Of a stretch of DNA of 56,935 nucleotides, positions 36,905 through 45,951 are shown in pieces (positions within the stretch are counted from its first letter, which is position 1; each line of letters begins with the position of its first letter). The notes beneath the pieces were generated by a model, which made no database searches, was not told the DNA's origin, and worked only from the letters and a program-made list of their open reading frames with translations. This DNA comes from Oxalobacter sp. (GTDB lineage Bacteria; Pseudomonadota; Gammaproteobacteria; Burkholderiales; Burkholderiaceae_D). Location of the stretch: positions 1-56,935 of the forward strand of contig JAEEYE010000013.1 in the NCBI GenBank assembly GCA_016291665.1, read 5' to 3'. A program made the position numbers and the translations under genes.

Positions 36905-39619
36905 TCAGTGCAGTGTTTCGGTGTTTGGGGTGCAGGTTGCGGTGAAGATGTTGTCCTTGATGGCGTAAAAAGCCTGTTGGCCTTCGCCTTGCGGGGAGGC
37001 AAGGACTTCGTAATGCACTCGGGGCATGCCTGTTTGTCGGTTGGTGGATGTTCGTGTGCGCAACAAGCCCTCTTTAGCGAGCAGCTGTCGGACAATCCTC
37101 GCGTCCAGCCCTTTGCAGGCTTCCGTATCGAATGTGGTGGTATAGCACAGGTATTCGGTGCCATCGGTTGTCGCATGGGTGTAGCCCGCACGTTTTTGGT
37201 GCAGCGTGGTAGTTTCCTTCAATGGGCTGAAACGCCCGTCCTTGTTTTCCTCAAGGAATTTTCGGATCTGGGCGATGATGATTTCGCGCTCTTTGTCAGC
37301 GGTGCCAAAGTCATCTAGCCAGCTCTGAAAACATGTCCCGATTGCGGCTGCAGCTTCCCCTTTGTCCCAACTGGTGATCCCGGCTTCTGTGGCTAGGTAA
37401 CCGGCCATGCCGACCAAGGCGAACTGTTTGGCCTTTCGCCTGACCTGGTTTGAGACGTCCGCTATGTCTTCTGTTAAGTGCTGGGCCGTCTGCTCGATGT
37501 AGCTACTTAGGTTTTCTTCGAGCCACTCGCGGTGGGCAACGATGTATTTGAGCCATTCTTGGCCAGCTGTGCCATGAAAACGTCTGGCAGCCGCACGTAA
37601 TGCAGATAGGAATTCTTCGGGTTTTTGGCCGTGTGCGTCATCCAAAATACCCATGCCTTTGCCGGCATCGGCATCAATGTTCGCAAGCCGTAGCTCTTGT
37701 CCTGCATTCAGAGAGATACCTGATTCTGCTGCATGGGCCTTCATTGATTTTTCCCCATTGGAGAGCATCAATGCATTCCAGGAAGCCACATCGCGCAGTG
37801 AGGTGTCGGCATTCATCCGGGCTTTTCCTTTTCGATTGGCAAACATGTAGGTGACCTGTGAACCGTCCTTGGCGTCGACGCTTGAGATCTCATCCATGAT
37901 GAGGACCATGTCGTTGTGCATCAAAAGCATGGCTTCAATCGCATTGGCTGTCGCGTTCCAGGATTGGACACCTTTCTCAGGCGGTCCCCAGACGCTTGCA
38001 GCTAGGTCAAAAGCGGATGATTTCCCAATGGATGAGCGTGAGGTATAGCTGAACCCGCCAGATTCGGCATGGAGGATGTCCAGTAAGGGACCGGCCAATG
38101 CCACACAGATGGCAAAGATCAATCGTGTGTTGCCGCTGGCGGGTTTTGCGACGTTTTCCTGCCAGTCTTGGAGTGTTCCCGATGTTGCGTACAGTGTGTT
38201 TTTCAAGGCATAGCGGATTTCACGCTTGGGGTCGGGCTCGTGGTAAACCGTGATGTTGGGTAGAACGAAGTTCTTGTCGAACCAGCCGGTACGCCTGACT
38301 TGGATGATGGTTTTTTCTGGCCTGATCAGGCTGATGTAGTCTTTGATCAGTGACTTTTCGACTGATGTGGTCACGCTGAGCCCCTTGTCCGCCAGGGTTT
38401 CCAGAAGTTCTGTACCGTTCCGGCAGAGTAGTCTGTCTGGGATGATTTCTTCCCGGATTTCCTGGTTATGGTCTTTGAATGCCAAGAGGTGGAACCAGTC
38501 TTTGGTGGTGGCGTCGACCACGCGTGCATCCACGGTTAAGGGACTGCATAACCAGGTACGCTTGTCGTTGGTGTTCAGGGTTTCGGCGATTTCAATGAGG
38601 TAAAGCCCCTTTTGGGGGTGGCTTTCAAAGGCGCGTTTGGTTCCATAAGGGAACCATCGGTTGACTGGGCGGCAGCGCTTCTCGAAATTGCGTTTGACGG
38701 CCTCGTCCCCAAAAAGGTTTGCCATGTCGTTGAAGTCACTGGCACTGTTTTCATTGGCTTTTTTCAGGTCGGGCCAAAAGGGGCGCACCGCATATCCGTC
38801 AACTGCTTTGGCGGCTTCATGAGCCTTGATGACACCGATGTTGCCACCTTTGCGGGTGCGGTCGTCGTCTGCAGCTAGGATGATGCGGCTTTTTGGATAC
38901 TTCTGTCGGATGTTCTTGGCGGCAGCCAGTAACTTGTAGCAGTCAAAGCAGACGACAACCGGTTTGCCGGTAGCTCGAAAGATGGATGCGGCGGTGGCAT
39001 AACCTTCTGCCAGGACGATGTCGTCACCATCGCGCAATGGGCCAATGGTAAATGTGTTGCCGACGATGGAACTGCCCGAGATGAAGCGTTTGAAAAACTC
39101 GCCATTGCGTTCAAAGATCATTTGGAGCGAGACGAGATCACCGTTGCTGTTGCGGATGGGAATCAGTAGGGTTCCCCGGCTGTCAGCCCGAAGACCAAAC
39201 GCTTTGACGCTTTTGGCTGCAAGATAGGGATGGTCTTCAACGGCTTGGAAGTTGGTGGCGCGTTCCCAGCGTTCGTTGGCCAATGAAACAGCCTTTACCT
39301 TGGCTTCTTCATCTGCTTTTTCCGCTTCAGCAATGCGGACTTTGAGCGCTTCTTCATGTTTTTCGCGCTCTACAGACGAGAGTTTTTGGTATGAACTGCT
39401 GTGGAACTTGACGACAAGGCCCGAGCGGTAGTCAATTGCCCAACCATAGCCATGGTTGCCGTCCTCATGATAGATGTATTTGCCAGCCAAATCGCCGCGC
39501 TTATTGGCGGCGGTGGAAAAGCGATGCCCCTGACTGGTTCTTGTGGGTTCAACGGACTCTGGTGCAAAACCGAACTTGTCGAGCATCTCCTGGCGGAATT
39601 CTTCGCGTGGATCATTCAT
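36905..39619 (-). CDS. Toprim/DUF927 primase-helicase-like replication protein
   Basis: A 904-residue protein typical of the large replication proteins of satellite phages and plasmid-like islands. From the N-terminus: a region with YIYHEDGNHGYGWAIDY (about 48-64, zinc-free primase-like), a Toprim domain (200-255; VLAEGYATAAS with catalytic Glu, ILAADDD), then a DUF927 ATPase-like domain (about 330-640) with the P-loop-like SSIGKSS (529-535) and Walker B MVLIMDE (571-577), then a C-terminal region that may be DNA-binding. The first Gly of the canonical Walker A is absent. The ATG at 39619 has GAGGAG; the extension to 39703 is discarded. It lies downstream of an iteron array, fitting a role in element replication (inference). 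Confidence 0.8.
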   Translation of the reverse strand: MNDPREEFRQEMLDKFGFAPESVEPTRTSQGHRFSTAANKRGDLAGKYIYHEDGNHGYGWAIDYRSGLVVKFHSSSYQKLSSVEREKHEEALKVRIAEAEKADEEAKVKAVSLANERWERATNFQAVEDHPYLAAKSVKAFGLRADSRGTLLIPIRNSNGDLVSLQMIFERNGEFFKRFISGSSIVGNTFTIGPLRDGDDIVLAEGYATAASIFRATGKPVVVCFDCYKLLAAAKNIRQKYPKSRIILAADDDRTRKGGNIGVIKAHEAAKAVDGYAVRPFWPDLKKANENSASDFNDMANLFGDEAVKRNFEKRCRPVNRWFPYGTKRAFESHPQKGLYLIEIAETLNTNDKRTWLCSPLTVDARVVDATTKDWFHLLAFKDHNQEIREEIIPDRLLCRNGTELLETLADKGLSVTTSVEKSLIKDYISLIRPEKTIIQVRRTGWFDKNFVLPNITVYHEPDPKREIRYALKNTLYATSGTLQDWQENVAKPASGNTRLIFAICVALAGPLLDILHAESGGFSYTSRSSIGKSSAFDLAASVWGPPEKGVQSWNATANAIEAMLLMHNDMVLIMDEISSVDAKDGSQVTYMFANRKGKARMNADTSLRDVASWNALMLSNGEKSMKAHAAESGISLNAGQELRLANIDADAGKGMGILDDAHGQKPEEFLSALRAAARRFHGTAGQEWLKYIVAHREWLEENLSSYIEQTAQHLTEDIADVSNQVRRKAKQFALVGMAGYLATEAGITSWDKGEAAAAIGTCFQSWLDDFGTADKEREIIIAQIRKFLEENKDGRFSPLKETTTLHQKRAGYTHATTDGTEYLCYTTTFDTEACKGLDARIVRQLLAKEGLLRTRTSTNRQTGMPRVHYEVLASPQGEGQQAFYAIKDNIFTATCTPNTETLH

Positions 39620-39632
39620 GGTACATCTCCTC

Positions 39633-39989
39633 TCAGATGGTGGTACGGTGTTTGGCTGATGTGTTGAGTGTGAGCGCGCAGAAAGACCTGCAGTTGGAGC
39701 CAATGCATTTTGTCAGAAGCAGCATCCAGACTTTGATGGGAGGATGCTTGATGCCGCAGGTGGCCAGGCAGCTCCTTTTTGACGGGCTTTTTTTGCCGAA
39801 TTGCAGGGTGAAGGAGGGGGGCAATGGTCGGTTGCGTCTTGTCATCCAAATCACCCAAGAGCGGCAAAGCGGATGGCTTTCTGGTTTAACCCAGAGTGGG
39901 CGCTTTTTGTTGCGGAAGCGTTCGATGGGTTTGCGCGGTGTACGTTTGACCGTGAAAGGGAATGGTTTGATTAGCATGTCTTGCCTCAT
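39633..39989 (-). CDS. Possible small basic protein before the primase gene
   Basis: An open frame of up to 118 residues, rich in Lys and Arg, that ends 13 bases before the primase-helicase start codon, the spacing of an operon gene. No family is recognised, the start is unclear (no ribosome-binding site within reach of the ATG at 39989) and overlapping frames on both strands are also open. It may be a real leader gene of the operon or chance. Confidence 0.25.
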   Translation of the reverse strand: MRQDMLIKPFPFTVKRTPRKPIERFRNKKRPLWVKPESHPLCRSWVIWMTRRNRPLPPSFTLQFGKKSPSKRSCLATCGIKHPPIKVWMLLLTKCIGSNCRSFCALTLNTSAKHRTTI

Positions 39990-40059
39990 GATGGAAAATG
40001 ATCAGCCTCCTGAAGCAGGAGGGGTTTCCATCATTGGAAGACATATGGTGAGCTTTGAG

Positions 40060-40103
40060 TTCCATCAGATTTCCAATGGAATTCCATTGGAAACCCATTG
40101 GAA
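40060..40103. repeat. Four tandem 11-bp palindromic iteron-like repeats
   Basis: Four contiguous 11-mers: TTCCATCAGAT, TTCCAATGGAA, TTCCATTGGAA and ACCCATTGGAA. The inner two are reverse complements of each other (TTCCA-W-TGGAA), giving a 24-base perfect palindrome at 40070-40093; the outer two keep one half-site each. A fifth looser dyad (TTCCA-N4-TGGAA) lies at 40026-40039. The period of 11 bases puts all half-sites on one helical face. Position between the two large element genes suggests an iteron origin or an operator for the primase operon. Confidence 0.7.
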
Positions 40104-40111
40104 CTTTCAGG

Positions 40112-41221
40112 CTATTTCGGATTCTCTAGACCGAAGGCTTCACGGATTAATTCACGGGTTTTAGTGGGCATGAGGCTGTTGATGGCGTTTAATGCGCTGT
40201 TATATTGCATTCTGCCGTTGATGCACTCGCATCCTTCCTTAATGGCCAGTTCCTGGATGGATTGCAGGCATTCGGCTCGGGTCTTTTTGAGGTAGGGGTT
40301 GGGGTCTAGGTTAAGGTCGCTACACCAGTCATAGATGATCCCTTCCATGGATTTCCTGTCTTTCCATGGTGTAGCTGTTGACGTTTTTTGAGGACTGGGT
40401 ACTTCTTTAGGGGACTCAGGGGTTTTTTGCTGATCCTCTTTCTCATCAGTTGTTGGTGCAGTGGTAGGCGCTGGATCTGGTTTTGGTTCCATCAGTCTAT
40501 CCAAGTCTGTTGTCGGGATATAGAGCCTGTCCATGGGCACGACAGCTTCGCACTCAGCAATGTATGGGAATGCTTCGCCATAAAGATACAGCCTGAGATG
40601 GGTTTTCTGCTGTTTTTTGATGGCACTTTGAATGTCAAAGAGATACCTTCTGTCAATTCGCCAGTAGCCATTCAGTCTCGAAATGTATTCTTGTGCTTCG
40701 ATTTCGTTGTTCATGAGCATGGCAAGTCGGGATTTGAAGCTGGAATCCTCAGAGACAGGTTTGCACCTGAGTAGCAAGTCGCTGATCATGATTTCCTTGC
40801 CTGGCGGAAAAGAGGGGGCGTTTTGCGCCAATTTCTTTTGCCATGCAATTTCTTCAGTTCGTTCCTTTTCAAACCAAGCCTGAAGTCGCTGGTTTTGTTC
40901 AGTGTCGTCGGTATGAAAGTACGATAAAGGTTGGTAACTTGTTTTACGTTGGATTGCGCCAAATCGATTGCCATGTTTGAAGGTGTAATGTGCATCCATC
41001 AGGAACTTGACATACGCAGCGTTGGTTAACTGTTTTGGGGGGATAAGACGGTCTTTTTTCTCGAAAAGGGCTAAGCAGCTAGGCGTGATAGAAGATGAAA
41101 AATGCTCAGAACAGCGTATGCATATGGCAATCTTGCCTTCGTAGGCAAGGCTGAATAGGACATCTAAGCTGTATTGGGAAAGTGTAGCGGCTTCTTCTAT
41201 CTGGTAGAAATAAGGTTTCAT
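40112..41221 (-). CDS. Unknown element protein with HTH-like N-terminus
   Basis: A 369-residue soluble protein without a recognised family. The N-terminus (MKPYFYQIEEAATLSQYSLDVLFSLAYEGKIAICIR) looks like the EEAA-type helix-turn-helix of MerR/excisionase-like proteins. The middle part has charged helices, followed by a Pro/Thr/Lys-rich linker (about residues 254-300) and a C-terminal domain containing two Cys (CSDLNLDPNPYL, EGCECING). The ATG at 41221 was chosen because the preceding 56 codons look non-coding; no clear ribosome-binding site is seen. Its stop lies 8 bases from the iteron array, so it is a candidate iteron-binding replication or control protein (inference). Confidence 0.6.
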   Translation of the reverse strand: MKPYFYQIEEAATLSQYSLDVLFSLAYEGKIAICIRCSEHFSSSITPSCLALFEKKDRLIPPKQLTNAAYVKFLMDAHYTFKHGNRFGAIQRKTSYQPLSYFHTDDTEQNQRLQAWFEKERTEEIAWQKKLAQNAPSFPPGKEIMISDLLLRCKPVSEDSSFKSRLAMLMNNEIEAQEYISRLNGYWRIDRRYLFDIQSAIKKQQKTHLRLYLYGEAFPYIAECEAVVPMDRLYIPTTDLDRLMEPKPDPAPTTAPTTDEKEDQQKTPESPKEVPSPQKTSTATPWKDRKSMEGIIYDWCSDLNLDPNPYLKKTRAECLQSIQELAIKEGCECINGRMQYNSALNAINSLMPTKTRELIREAFGLENPK

Positions 41222-42136
41222 GGCTTTGGAAGGTGTTTGATGAGGTTCTATCTGCGTCCATGATAGCAAACAGAACTGGCGAAACTGAAGTATGTCAGTA
41301 GGCGTCTGAAGAAACGTGTTTTTACCGGATTGCCTAATAATTATATATAGGCAGGGGAGCGGCTCAGGACAATGGGATTTTGCGGTCATTGTGGAATTGG
41401 CCTCAGTCCGTTCTGCATGACCGGTCAGATTCCGTCGTGTTTATTATGGTGGGGACTGTGAAATTGGGTATGGCATTTGCTTCTCGAATAGTCTGAAGGT
41501 GTTGACTTCGCTGAGGACTGTACCCTCGATGGAGTTGAAGTCAGAGGATTTGTGGAGGGCGTTTGTGTCTTATCTAAGAGCTAAAACTACGTAAAGGTGT
41601 AAGCGGGGGCATCTAGGGAGATGGATGCTGTTGAGGGGGTAGCTGGATATCGGAGTGGTGGTTTTTCTGCAGTGATGGTTCATTGCGGTTAGGCAAATAG
41701 AGGCTCTTTGACACAGTGATGTCCTTTTGTAGTTGGAGCTTTGTAAGAAATTTTGGTCGGTGGGAGCATATTGGCTGTTGTGGGACTAAAAAATGTCAAG
41801 AATGTGGTGGGAGTAGCAGATCTCTCTGATGAAAATCGATGCCGAAGAAGGGGGTAAGAAGCGCTTTTGTTGGCTGTATTTATAGTGAAAATAGGTGTAA
41901 AAAGTGGAAGTATTACTTATAAATCATAATGTTAGTTCCTTTTCTTACAGAAGAAGGTTATAAACACAGTTTCAAAGAAAAGGCAATAAAAAAATGCAGT
42001 TTGTTGTAAAACGGTTGATTCGGGATAAAAAATAACTGAGTTCAAAGAAACTTTGTTTGTCGTGACAAAAACAGATCCATTTTGGATGGAATTTGAGAAA
42101 AGTGTGCGTAATGTACAACAAAAAAGCGAAAAATGC
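41222..42136. other. Gene-free stretch at the far border of the element
   Basis: About 0.9 kb without a credible gene. From roughly 41400 to 41880 the plus strand is G-rich with few open frames; after about 41880 it turns A/T-rich up to the porin promoter. No tRNA, integrase, inverted repeat or copy of the tRNA-fMet sequence was found. It may contain the decayed end of the element and the upstream control region of the porin. Confidence 0.55.
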
Positions 42137-42166
42137 GTGACAGTCAGAGATGGAGAAAGATAGAAT
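42137..42166 (+). promoter_or_regulatory. Candidate promoter of the porin leader
   Basis: GTGACA (42137-42142) and TAGAAT (42161-42166), 18 bases apart. Transcription would begin near 42173, about 104 bases before the porin ATG. Confidence 0.5.
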
Positions 42167-42176
42167 GAACCTATCC

Positions 42177-42220
42177 TCTAAGGATGTCTCATCTAAGGAT
42201 GCGCGCAAGACATCTTTTTT
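42177..42220 (+). promoter_or_regulatory. Terminator-like hairpin and repeats in the porin leader
   Basis: GATGTCT (42183-42189) pairs with AGACATC (42208-42214), extended by one G-T and one A-T pair, and is followed directly by TTTTTT (42215-42220). The direct repeat TCTAAGGATG (42177, 42192) lies in the 5' arm and loop. A further palindrome ATCTACATGTAGAT (42238-42251) stands between this and the ribosome-binding site. The element could be an attenuator or the 3' end of a short RNA. Confidence 0.45.
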
Positions 42221-42276
42221 GGTAATTAAAAAGATTTATCTACATGTAGATGTACCTTCTTAAAAAGGGATATAAA

Positions 42277-43437
42277 ATGAAAAAAACTTTAATCGCATTA
42301 GCTGTTCTGGGCGCTGCTGCTGGCACCGCTTATGCACAGTCCAACGTCACCATCTACGGTGTCGTTGATACCGGCTACATCAAGAAGACCGGTGCAGACC
42401 TTGATATGGGTGAAAACATCAACAACCGTATCGGTTTCAAGGGTGTTGAAGATCTGGGCGATGGCCTGAAAGCAACCTTCCAGTTGGAACGCCGTTTTGA
42501 CTTGGCTGATGGTCGCAACAAATCCTCTGGTAAGACAATCGATGGCAAAGACCACGAATGGGATGGTGGTGCTAACGTCGGTCTGAAAGGTGATGACTGG
42601 GGTTGGGTACGTTTGGGTCGTATGAACGGTATCGCAACCGAAAATATCCGTAAATTTGATCCATTCTATCAGTATGGTGTCGGTGGTATGATTGATTCCA
42701 CCCAGCGTGGTGTCCGTCGTGACCGTATGCTGCGTTATGACTCCCCAGATTGGGCTGGGTTCTCCTTCCAGGCAGCTTATGAACTTGGTCGCAACATGAA
42801 CGACAAGAGCCGTGCTGAAACAGAACCATATGTTTCTGAAAAGCTGAAAGACGGTGATCCAGTTCGCGGTGGTCATTCCAATGGCTTTGATAACGATGGT
42901 TATCAGATCGGTCTGAATTATAAGAATGGCGGCTGGGCTGCTACCGCTAACTATCAGATGTTAGCTGATTCCAATCGTTCTCATCTGTGGAATGCAGGCT
43001 TGAGCTATTCTTGGGATACCATCAAGTTGGAAGCTCTGTATCAGAAGACCAATGATAAGATGGGTCTTGTTTATGAAGGCTTAGATTCTCCTGTTTCTTG
43101 GACGAAGAATGGTCATGAATATGAAATGGAATACATGGATTACACCAGCTTCTCTCTTGACCAGGCTTTGTTGGGTCTTGAATGGAAACTGGGTCCTGGC
43201 CGTTTGAATGCTTCTGTCCAGTGGATGGGTGTTGAAGGCAAGGGCTTGGCCAAAGATTTGGATGAAGACGTCTGGAAAGCAGCTGTCGGTTATACCTATA
43301 ACCTGTCTAAGCGTACCAGCTTGTATGGTATCGTTGCTTACACCGATTGGGGTAGCAAAGAAGTCGGCGAAATTTTCGACGGCATCTCTCAAGATTCCAC
43401 CACTGCTGTTCAGCTGGGTATCACCCACAAGTTCTAA
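42277..43437 (+). CDS. Gram-negative outer-membrane porin
   Basis: A 386-residue trimeric-type porin of the Betaproteobacterial Porin_4/OmpC-like family. The signal peptide (MKKTLIALAVLGAAAGTAYA) is followed by QSNVTIYGVVDTGYI, NRIGFKGVEDLGDGLKATFQLE and alternating amphipathic strands, and the chain ends in Phe (LGITHKF), the outer-membrane assembly signal. The ATG at 42277 has AAAGGGA upstream. Codon use is restricted as in oxc, so high expression is likely. It has a structured leader and a strong terminator and is monocistronic. It could be the main small-anion pore, including for oxalate and formate, but that is inference. Confidence 0.95.
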   Translation: MKKTLIALAVLGAAAGTAYAQSNVTIYGVVDTGYIKKTGADLDMGENINNRIGFKGVEDLGDGLKATFQLERRFDLADGRNKSSGKTIDGKDHEWDGGANVGLKGDDWGWVRLGRMNGIATENIRKFDPFYQYGVGGMIDSTQRGVRRDRMLRYDSPDWAGFSFQAAYELGRNMNDKSRAETEPYVSEKLKDGDPVRGGHSNGFDNDGYQIGLNYKNGGWAATANYQMLADSNRSHLWNAGLSYSWDTIKLEALYQKTNDKMGLVYEGLDSPVSWTKNGHEYEMEYMDYTSFSLDQALLGLEWKLGPGRLNASVQWMGVEGKGLAKDLDEDVWKAAVGYTYNLSKRTSLYGIVAYTDWGSKEVGEIFDGISQDSTTAVQLGITHKF

Positions 43438-43490
43438 TCTGATTAGAACGATGCTCTGAGATACTTCTTCAGAAGTCTCATGATGAGTAA

Positions 43491-43516
43491 AAAAGGCTCT
43501 CTTCGGAGAGCCTTTT
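43491..43516 (+). terminator. Terminator of the porin gene
   Basis: A perfect 11-bp stem AAAAGGCTCTC/GAGAGCCTTTT closed by a TTCG tetraloop; the 3' arm itself supplies the T-run. A smaller hairpin (GAGA-ACTTC type, about 43457-43479) precedes it. Confidence 0.9.
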
Positions 43517-43893
43517 ATAATTTTTGATAGATAGTATAGAACTATAGATTTTCAATATATTTCATCCGTTATTCCAACACGTGCTATAACTGATGTTACT
43601 ATCCTAAGAACGATGATAAGCAGATTTTGACGTCGTGTTTCTCGTGAAGTCTGTAAGTTGAACTTTCTTGTCATCGGAGTATGTTCTTGTGATGGCTATC
43701 GTGGGAGGGATATAGCATTGTGTTTGAGTTTTTGCATGAAAATGCATTCTTAAAAGGCAGTGTTCCGATAGTTAATCACGATAAGAGTATGCGCATTACA
43801 GAAAACACTTCAGATTGGCTGGATACTAATGCTTGCAATGGCATACCTACGTTTCAAAGCATCGTCTATGTGGTAGTGGCGGGGGTTAAGTGC
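43517..43893. other. Intergenic region between the porin and rarA
   Basis: About 377 bases. An open frame of 71 codons (43720-43935) starts with GTG, lacks a ribosome-binding site and runs into the rarA 3' end on the opposite strand, so it is not called. No RNA gene or repeat was recognised. Confidence 0.5.
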
Positions 43894-45183
43894 TTACTTG
43901 CGCTTTTGACCGGCTTGCCTGTCAAGTTCGGCTAGCCAGTCCATTTTCTCCTTGATTTTCTTCTCAAGCCCATACGGCGTTGGCCGATAGAAAGCCACTT
44001 CTTCCATCCCGTCCGGGAAATAGGTCTCACCTGCGGCATAGGCATTGGGTTCATTATGTGCATAGCGATATTCCCTGCCATATCCCAAGTCTTTCATCAA
44101 CTTGGTCGGGGCATTGCGCAGGTGGATGGGTACTTCCTGAGAGCCGTTTTCTTTGACGAATGCCCTGACGGTGTTGTAGGCAACTTCGCCAGCATTGCTT
44201 TTTGCAGCAATAGATAGATAGATGATAGCTTGGGCAATAGCGAGTTCCCCTTCAGGACTGCCTAAACGTTCATAGGTATGCGCGGCTTCGTTCGCAATTT
44301 GTGCGGCTCTTGGGTCTGCCAGTCCAATATCTTCCCATGCCATTCGGATGACACGTCTGGCGATATAGCGGGGATCAACGCCGCCATCAAGCATCCTGGC
44401 AAACCAGTAAAGTGCCGCATTGGGGTGGGAGCCTCTGACCGACTTATGTAGTGCTGAAATTTGGTCATAAAAGTTTTCGCCCTTCTTGTCGAACCGCCTG
44501 AAGGTCTCACCCAGTGTTTCTTTTAACAATTCTGCAGAAATGGGCGCGCCTTTGTTTTGTGCAGCCTGAGCGGCAATGTCTAAGAGGTTGAGAACTCGTC
44601 TTGCGTCGCCATCAGCGCTGTTGATCAACATTTCCCTACCGTCGGTGGTCAGGGTGACATCGGTTAATTCATGCTCTAAAGCTTTGTCGATAACCTTTTC
44701 AAGGTGGGCTTTGCTTAACGGTTTTAAGACATAGACTGCTGCACGAGATAAGAGGGCGCTGTTGACTTCAAAGGATGGGTTTTCCGTTGTGGCGCCGATG
44801 AAGGTAAAGAGCCCACTCTCAACATGGGGCAAGAATGCATCCTGTTGCGATTTGTTGAAGCGGTGGACTTCATCAATAAAAACAATCGTTCGACGTTGGT
44901 AGTTTGTCCAGATAAGCCTGGCGCGAGTGACTGCCTCACGGATATCTTTGACACCAGAGAGAACCGCTGACAAGGCGATGAATTCTGCATCAAAGGCTCC
45001 TGCCATCAAGTTTGCGATGGTTGTTTTACCCACACCGGGAGGTCCCCAGAGAATCATTGAATGGGGAATCCCCGATTCAAAAGCTAGGCGTAAGGGTTTT
45101 CCTTCGCCTAAAAGGTGTTCCTGGCCGATGACGTCATCGAGGGATTTTGGGCGCAAGCGTTCTGCTAAAGGAGCCTGTAACAT
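43894..45183 (-). CDS. rarA: Replication-associated recombination protein A
   Basis: AAA+ ATPase (MgsA/RarA) that acts at stalled forks and binds SSB and DNA ends. The 429 residues contain Walker [10 protein letters not shown], Walker [17 protein letters not shown], sensor 1 [13 protein letters not shown] and the C-terminal tetramerisation region ([31 protein letters not shown]). Length and blocks are those of bacterial RarA. In many genomes it lies beside lolA or serS; here it stands alone. Confidence 0.95.
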   Translation of the reverse strand: MLQAPLAERLRPKSLDDVIGQEHLLGEGKPLRLAFESGIPHSMILWGPPGVGKTTIANLMAGAFDAEFIALSAVLSGVKDIREAVTRARLIWTNYQRRTIVFIDEVHRFNKSQQDAFLPHVESGLFTFIGATTENPSFEVNSALLSRAAVYVLKPLSKAHLEKVIDKALEHELTDVTLTTDGREMLINSADGDARRVLNLLDIAAQAAQNKGAPISAELLKETLGETFRRFDKKGENFYDQISALHKSVRGSHPNAALYWFARMLDGGVDPRYIARRVIRMAWEDIGLADPRAAQIANEAAHTYERLGSPEGELAIAQAIIYLSIAAKSNAGEVAYNTVRAFVKENGSQEVPIHLRNAPTKLMKDLGYGREYRYAHNEPNAYAAGETYFPDGMEEVAFYRPTPYGLEKKIKEKMDWLAELDRQAGQKRK

Positions 45184-45342
45184 AGCGTAAGCCTTGGATG
45201 TTGTTTTACGAAGTCTAGCTGATGATGGGCTGAATTCATAGGGTGGTGCTGGATTTTTAATGTCGATGGTGGCATCCTGACTGAGTTGATGTGTGCATCA
45301 TAGGGAATGATGTTTGGTAGTAGCTGTATGGAAGGGAACGTT

Positions 45343-45951
45343 GTGGAAAAGGATCAATTGCAGGATGTCAATGGGCAGGCGTTTTCAGATGAGGGGTTAG
45401 TTGAGACCAAGTTGGAAGGCAAGACTGTCTATCCGGGGAGTTTCTTCAGCATCGAAAAGGATACGGTGCGTTTGCCGGATGGGTCGACTGCGTTCCGGGA
45501 ATTCATGCGCCATCCAGGAGCTGCTGCGATGATTCCGTTGTTTGAAGATGGTACGGTGCTTTTGGAACGCCAGTTCCGATATCCCGTAAACAAGGTATTT
45601 TGGGAGTTGCCAGCAGGTAAGATTGATGCCGGTGAGTCGTCTTTTGAAACGGCCAAACGTGAACTTGCTGAAGAGACCGGCTATGAAGCGGATGAATGGT
45701 ATTTTGTGACGACAATCCATAACGCCATTGGCTATTCGGATGAACATATTGACCTGTATTTGGCGAAAAATCTGAAGAAAGGCCGTGCCCATTTAGACTC
45801 GGAAGAGTTTATTGAAGTGGTGAAAATGCCTATCCAAAAACTGGTCAATATGATCAGGGACGGGCAGATTACGGATGTGAAGACGATAGTCGGCATTTTT
45901 TGGTTGGAAAAAATTATCACAGGTCAATGGAATGTCGAAAAAATGGCCTAA
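45343..45951 (+). CDS. nudF: NUDIX hydrolase, ADP-ribose pyrophosphatase type
   Basis: Hydrolyses ADP-ribose to AMP and ribose-5-phosphate, or related sugar nucleotides. The NUDIX box is complete (GKIDAGESSFETAKRELAEETG split across residues 90-111 approximately), preceded by LLERQFRYPVNKVFWELPAG, the ADPRase-specific segment. The best ribosome-binding site, GGAAGGGA (45330-45337), points to the GTG at 45343, giving 202 residues; ATGs at 45307 and 45328 are in frame but poorly placed. The N-terminal region forms the dimerisation strand domain. Confidence 0.87.
   Translation: MEKDQLQDVNGQAFSDEGLVETKLEGKTVYPGSFFSIEKDTVRLPDGSTAFREFMRHPGAAAMIPLFEDGTVLLERQFRYPVNKVFWELPAGKIDAGESSFETAKRELAEETGYEADEWYFVTTIHNAIGYSDEHIDLYLAKNLKKGRAHLDSEEFIEVVKMPIQKLVNMIRDGQITDVKTIVGIFWLEKIITGQWNVEKMA

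Noticed and set aside
39436-40164. 242-codon plus-strand frame across the primase start and the iterons
   Set aside because: The first part is antisense to the primase gene, and it runs through the iteron array into the next gene. No start signal and low-complexity composition.
43720-43935. 71-codon frame between the porin and rarA
   Set aside because: GTG start without ribosome-binding site; overlaps rarA antisense; no family resemblance.
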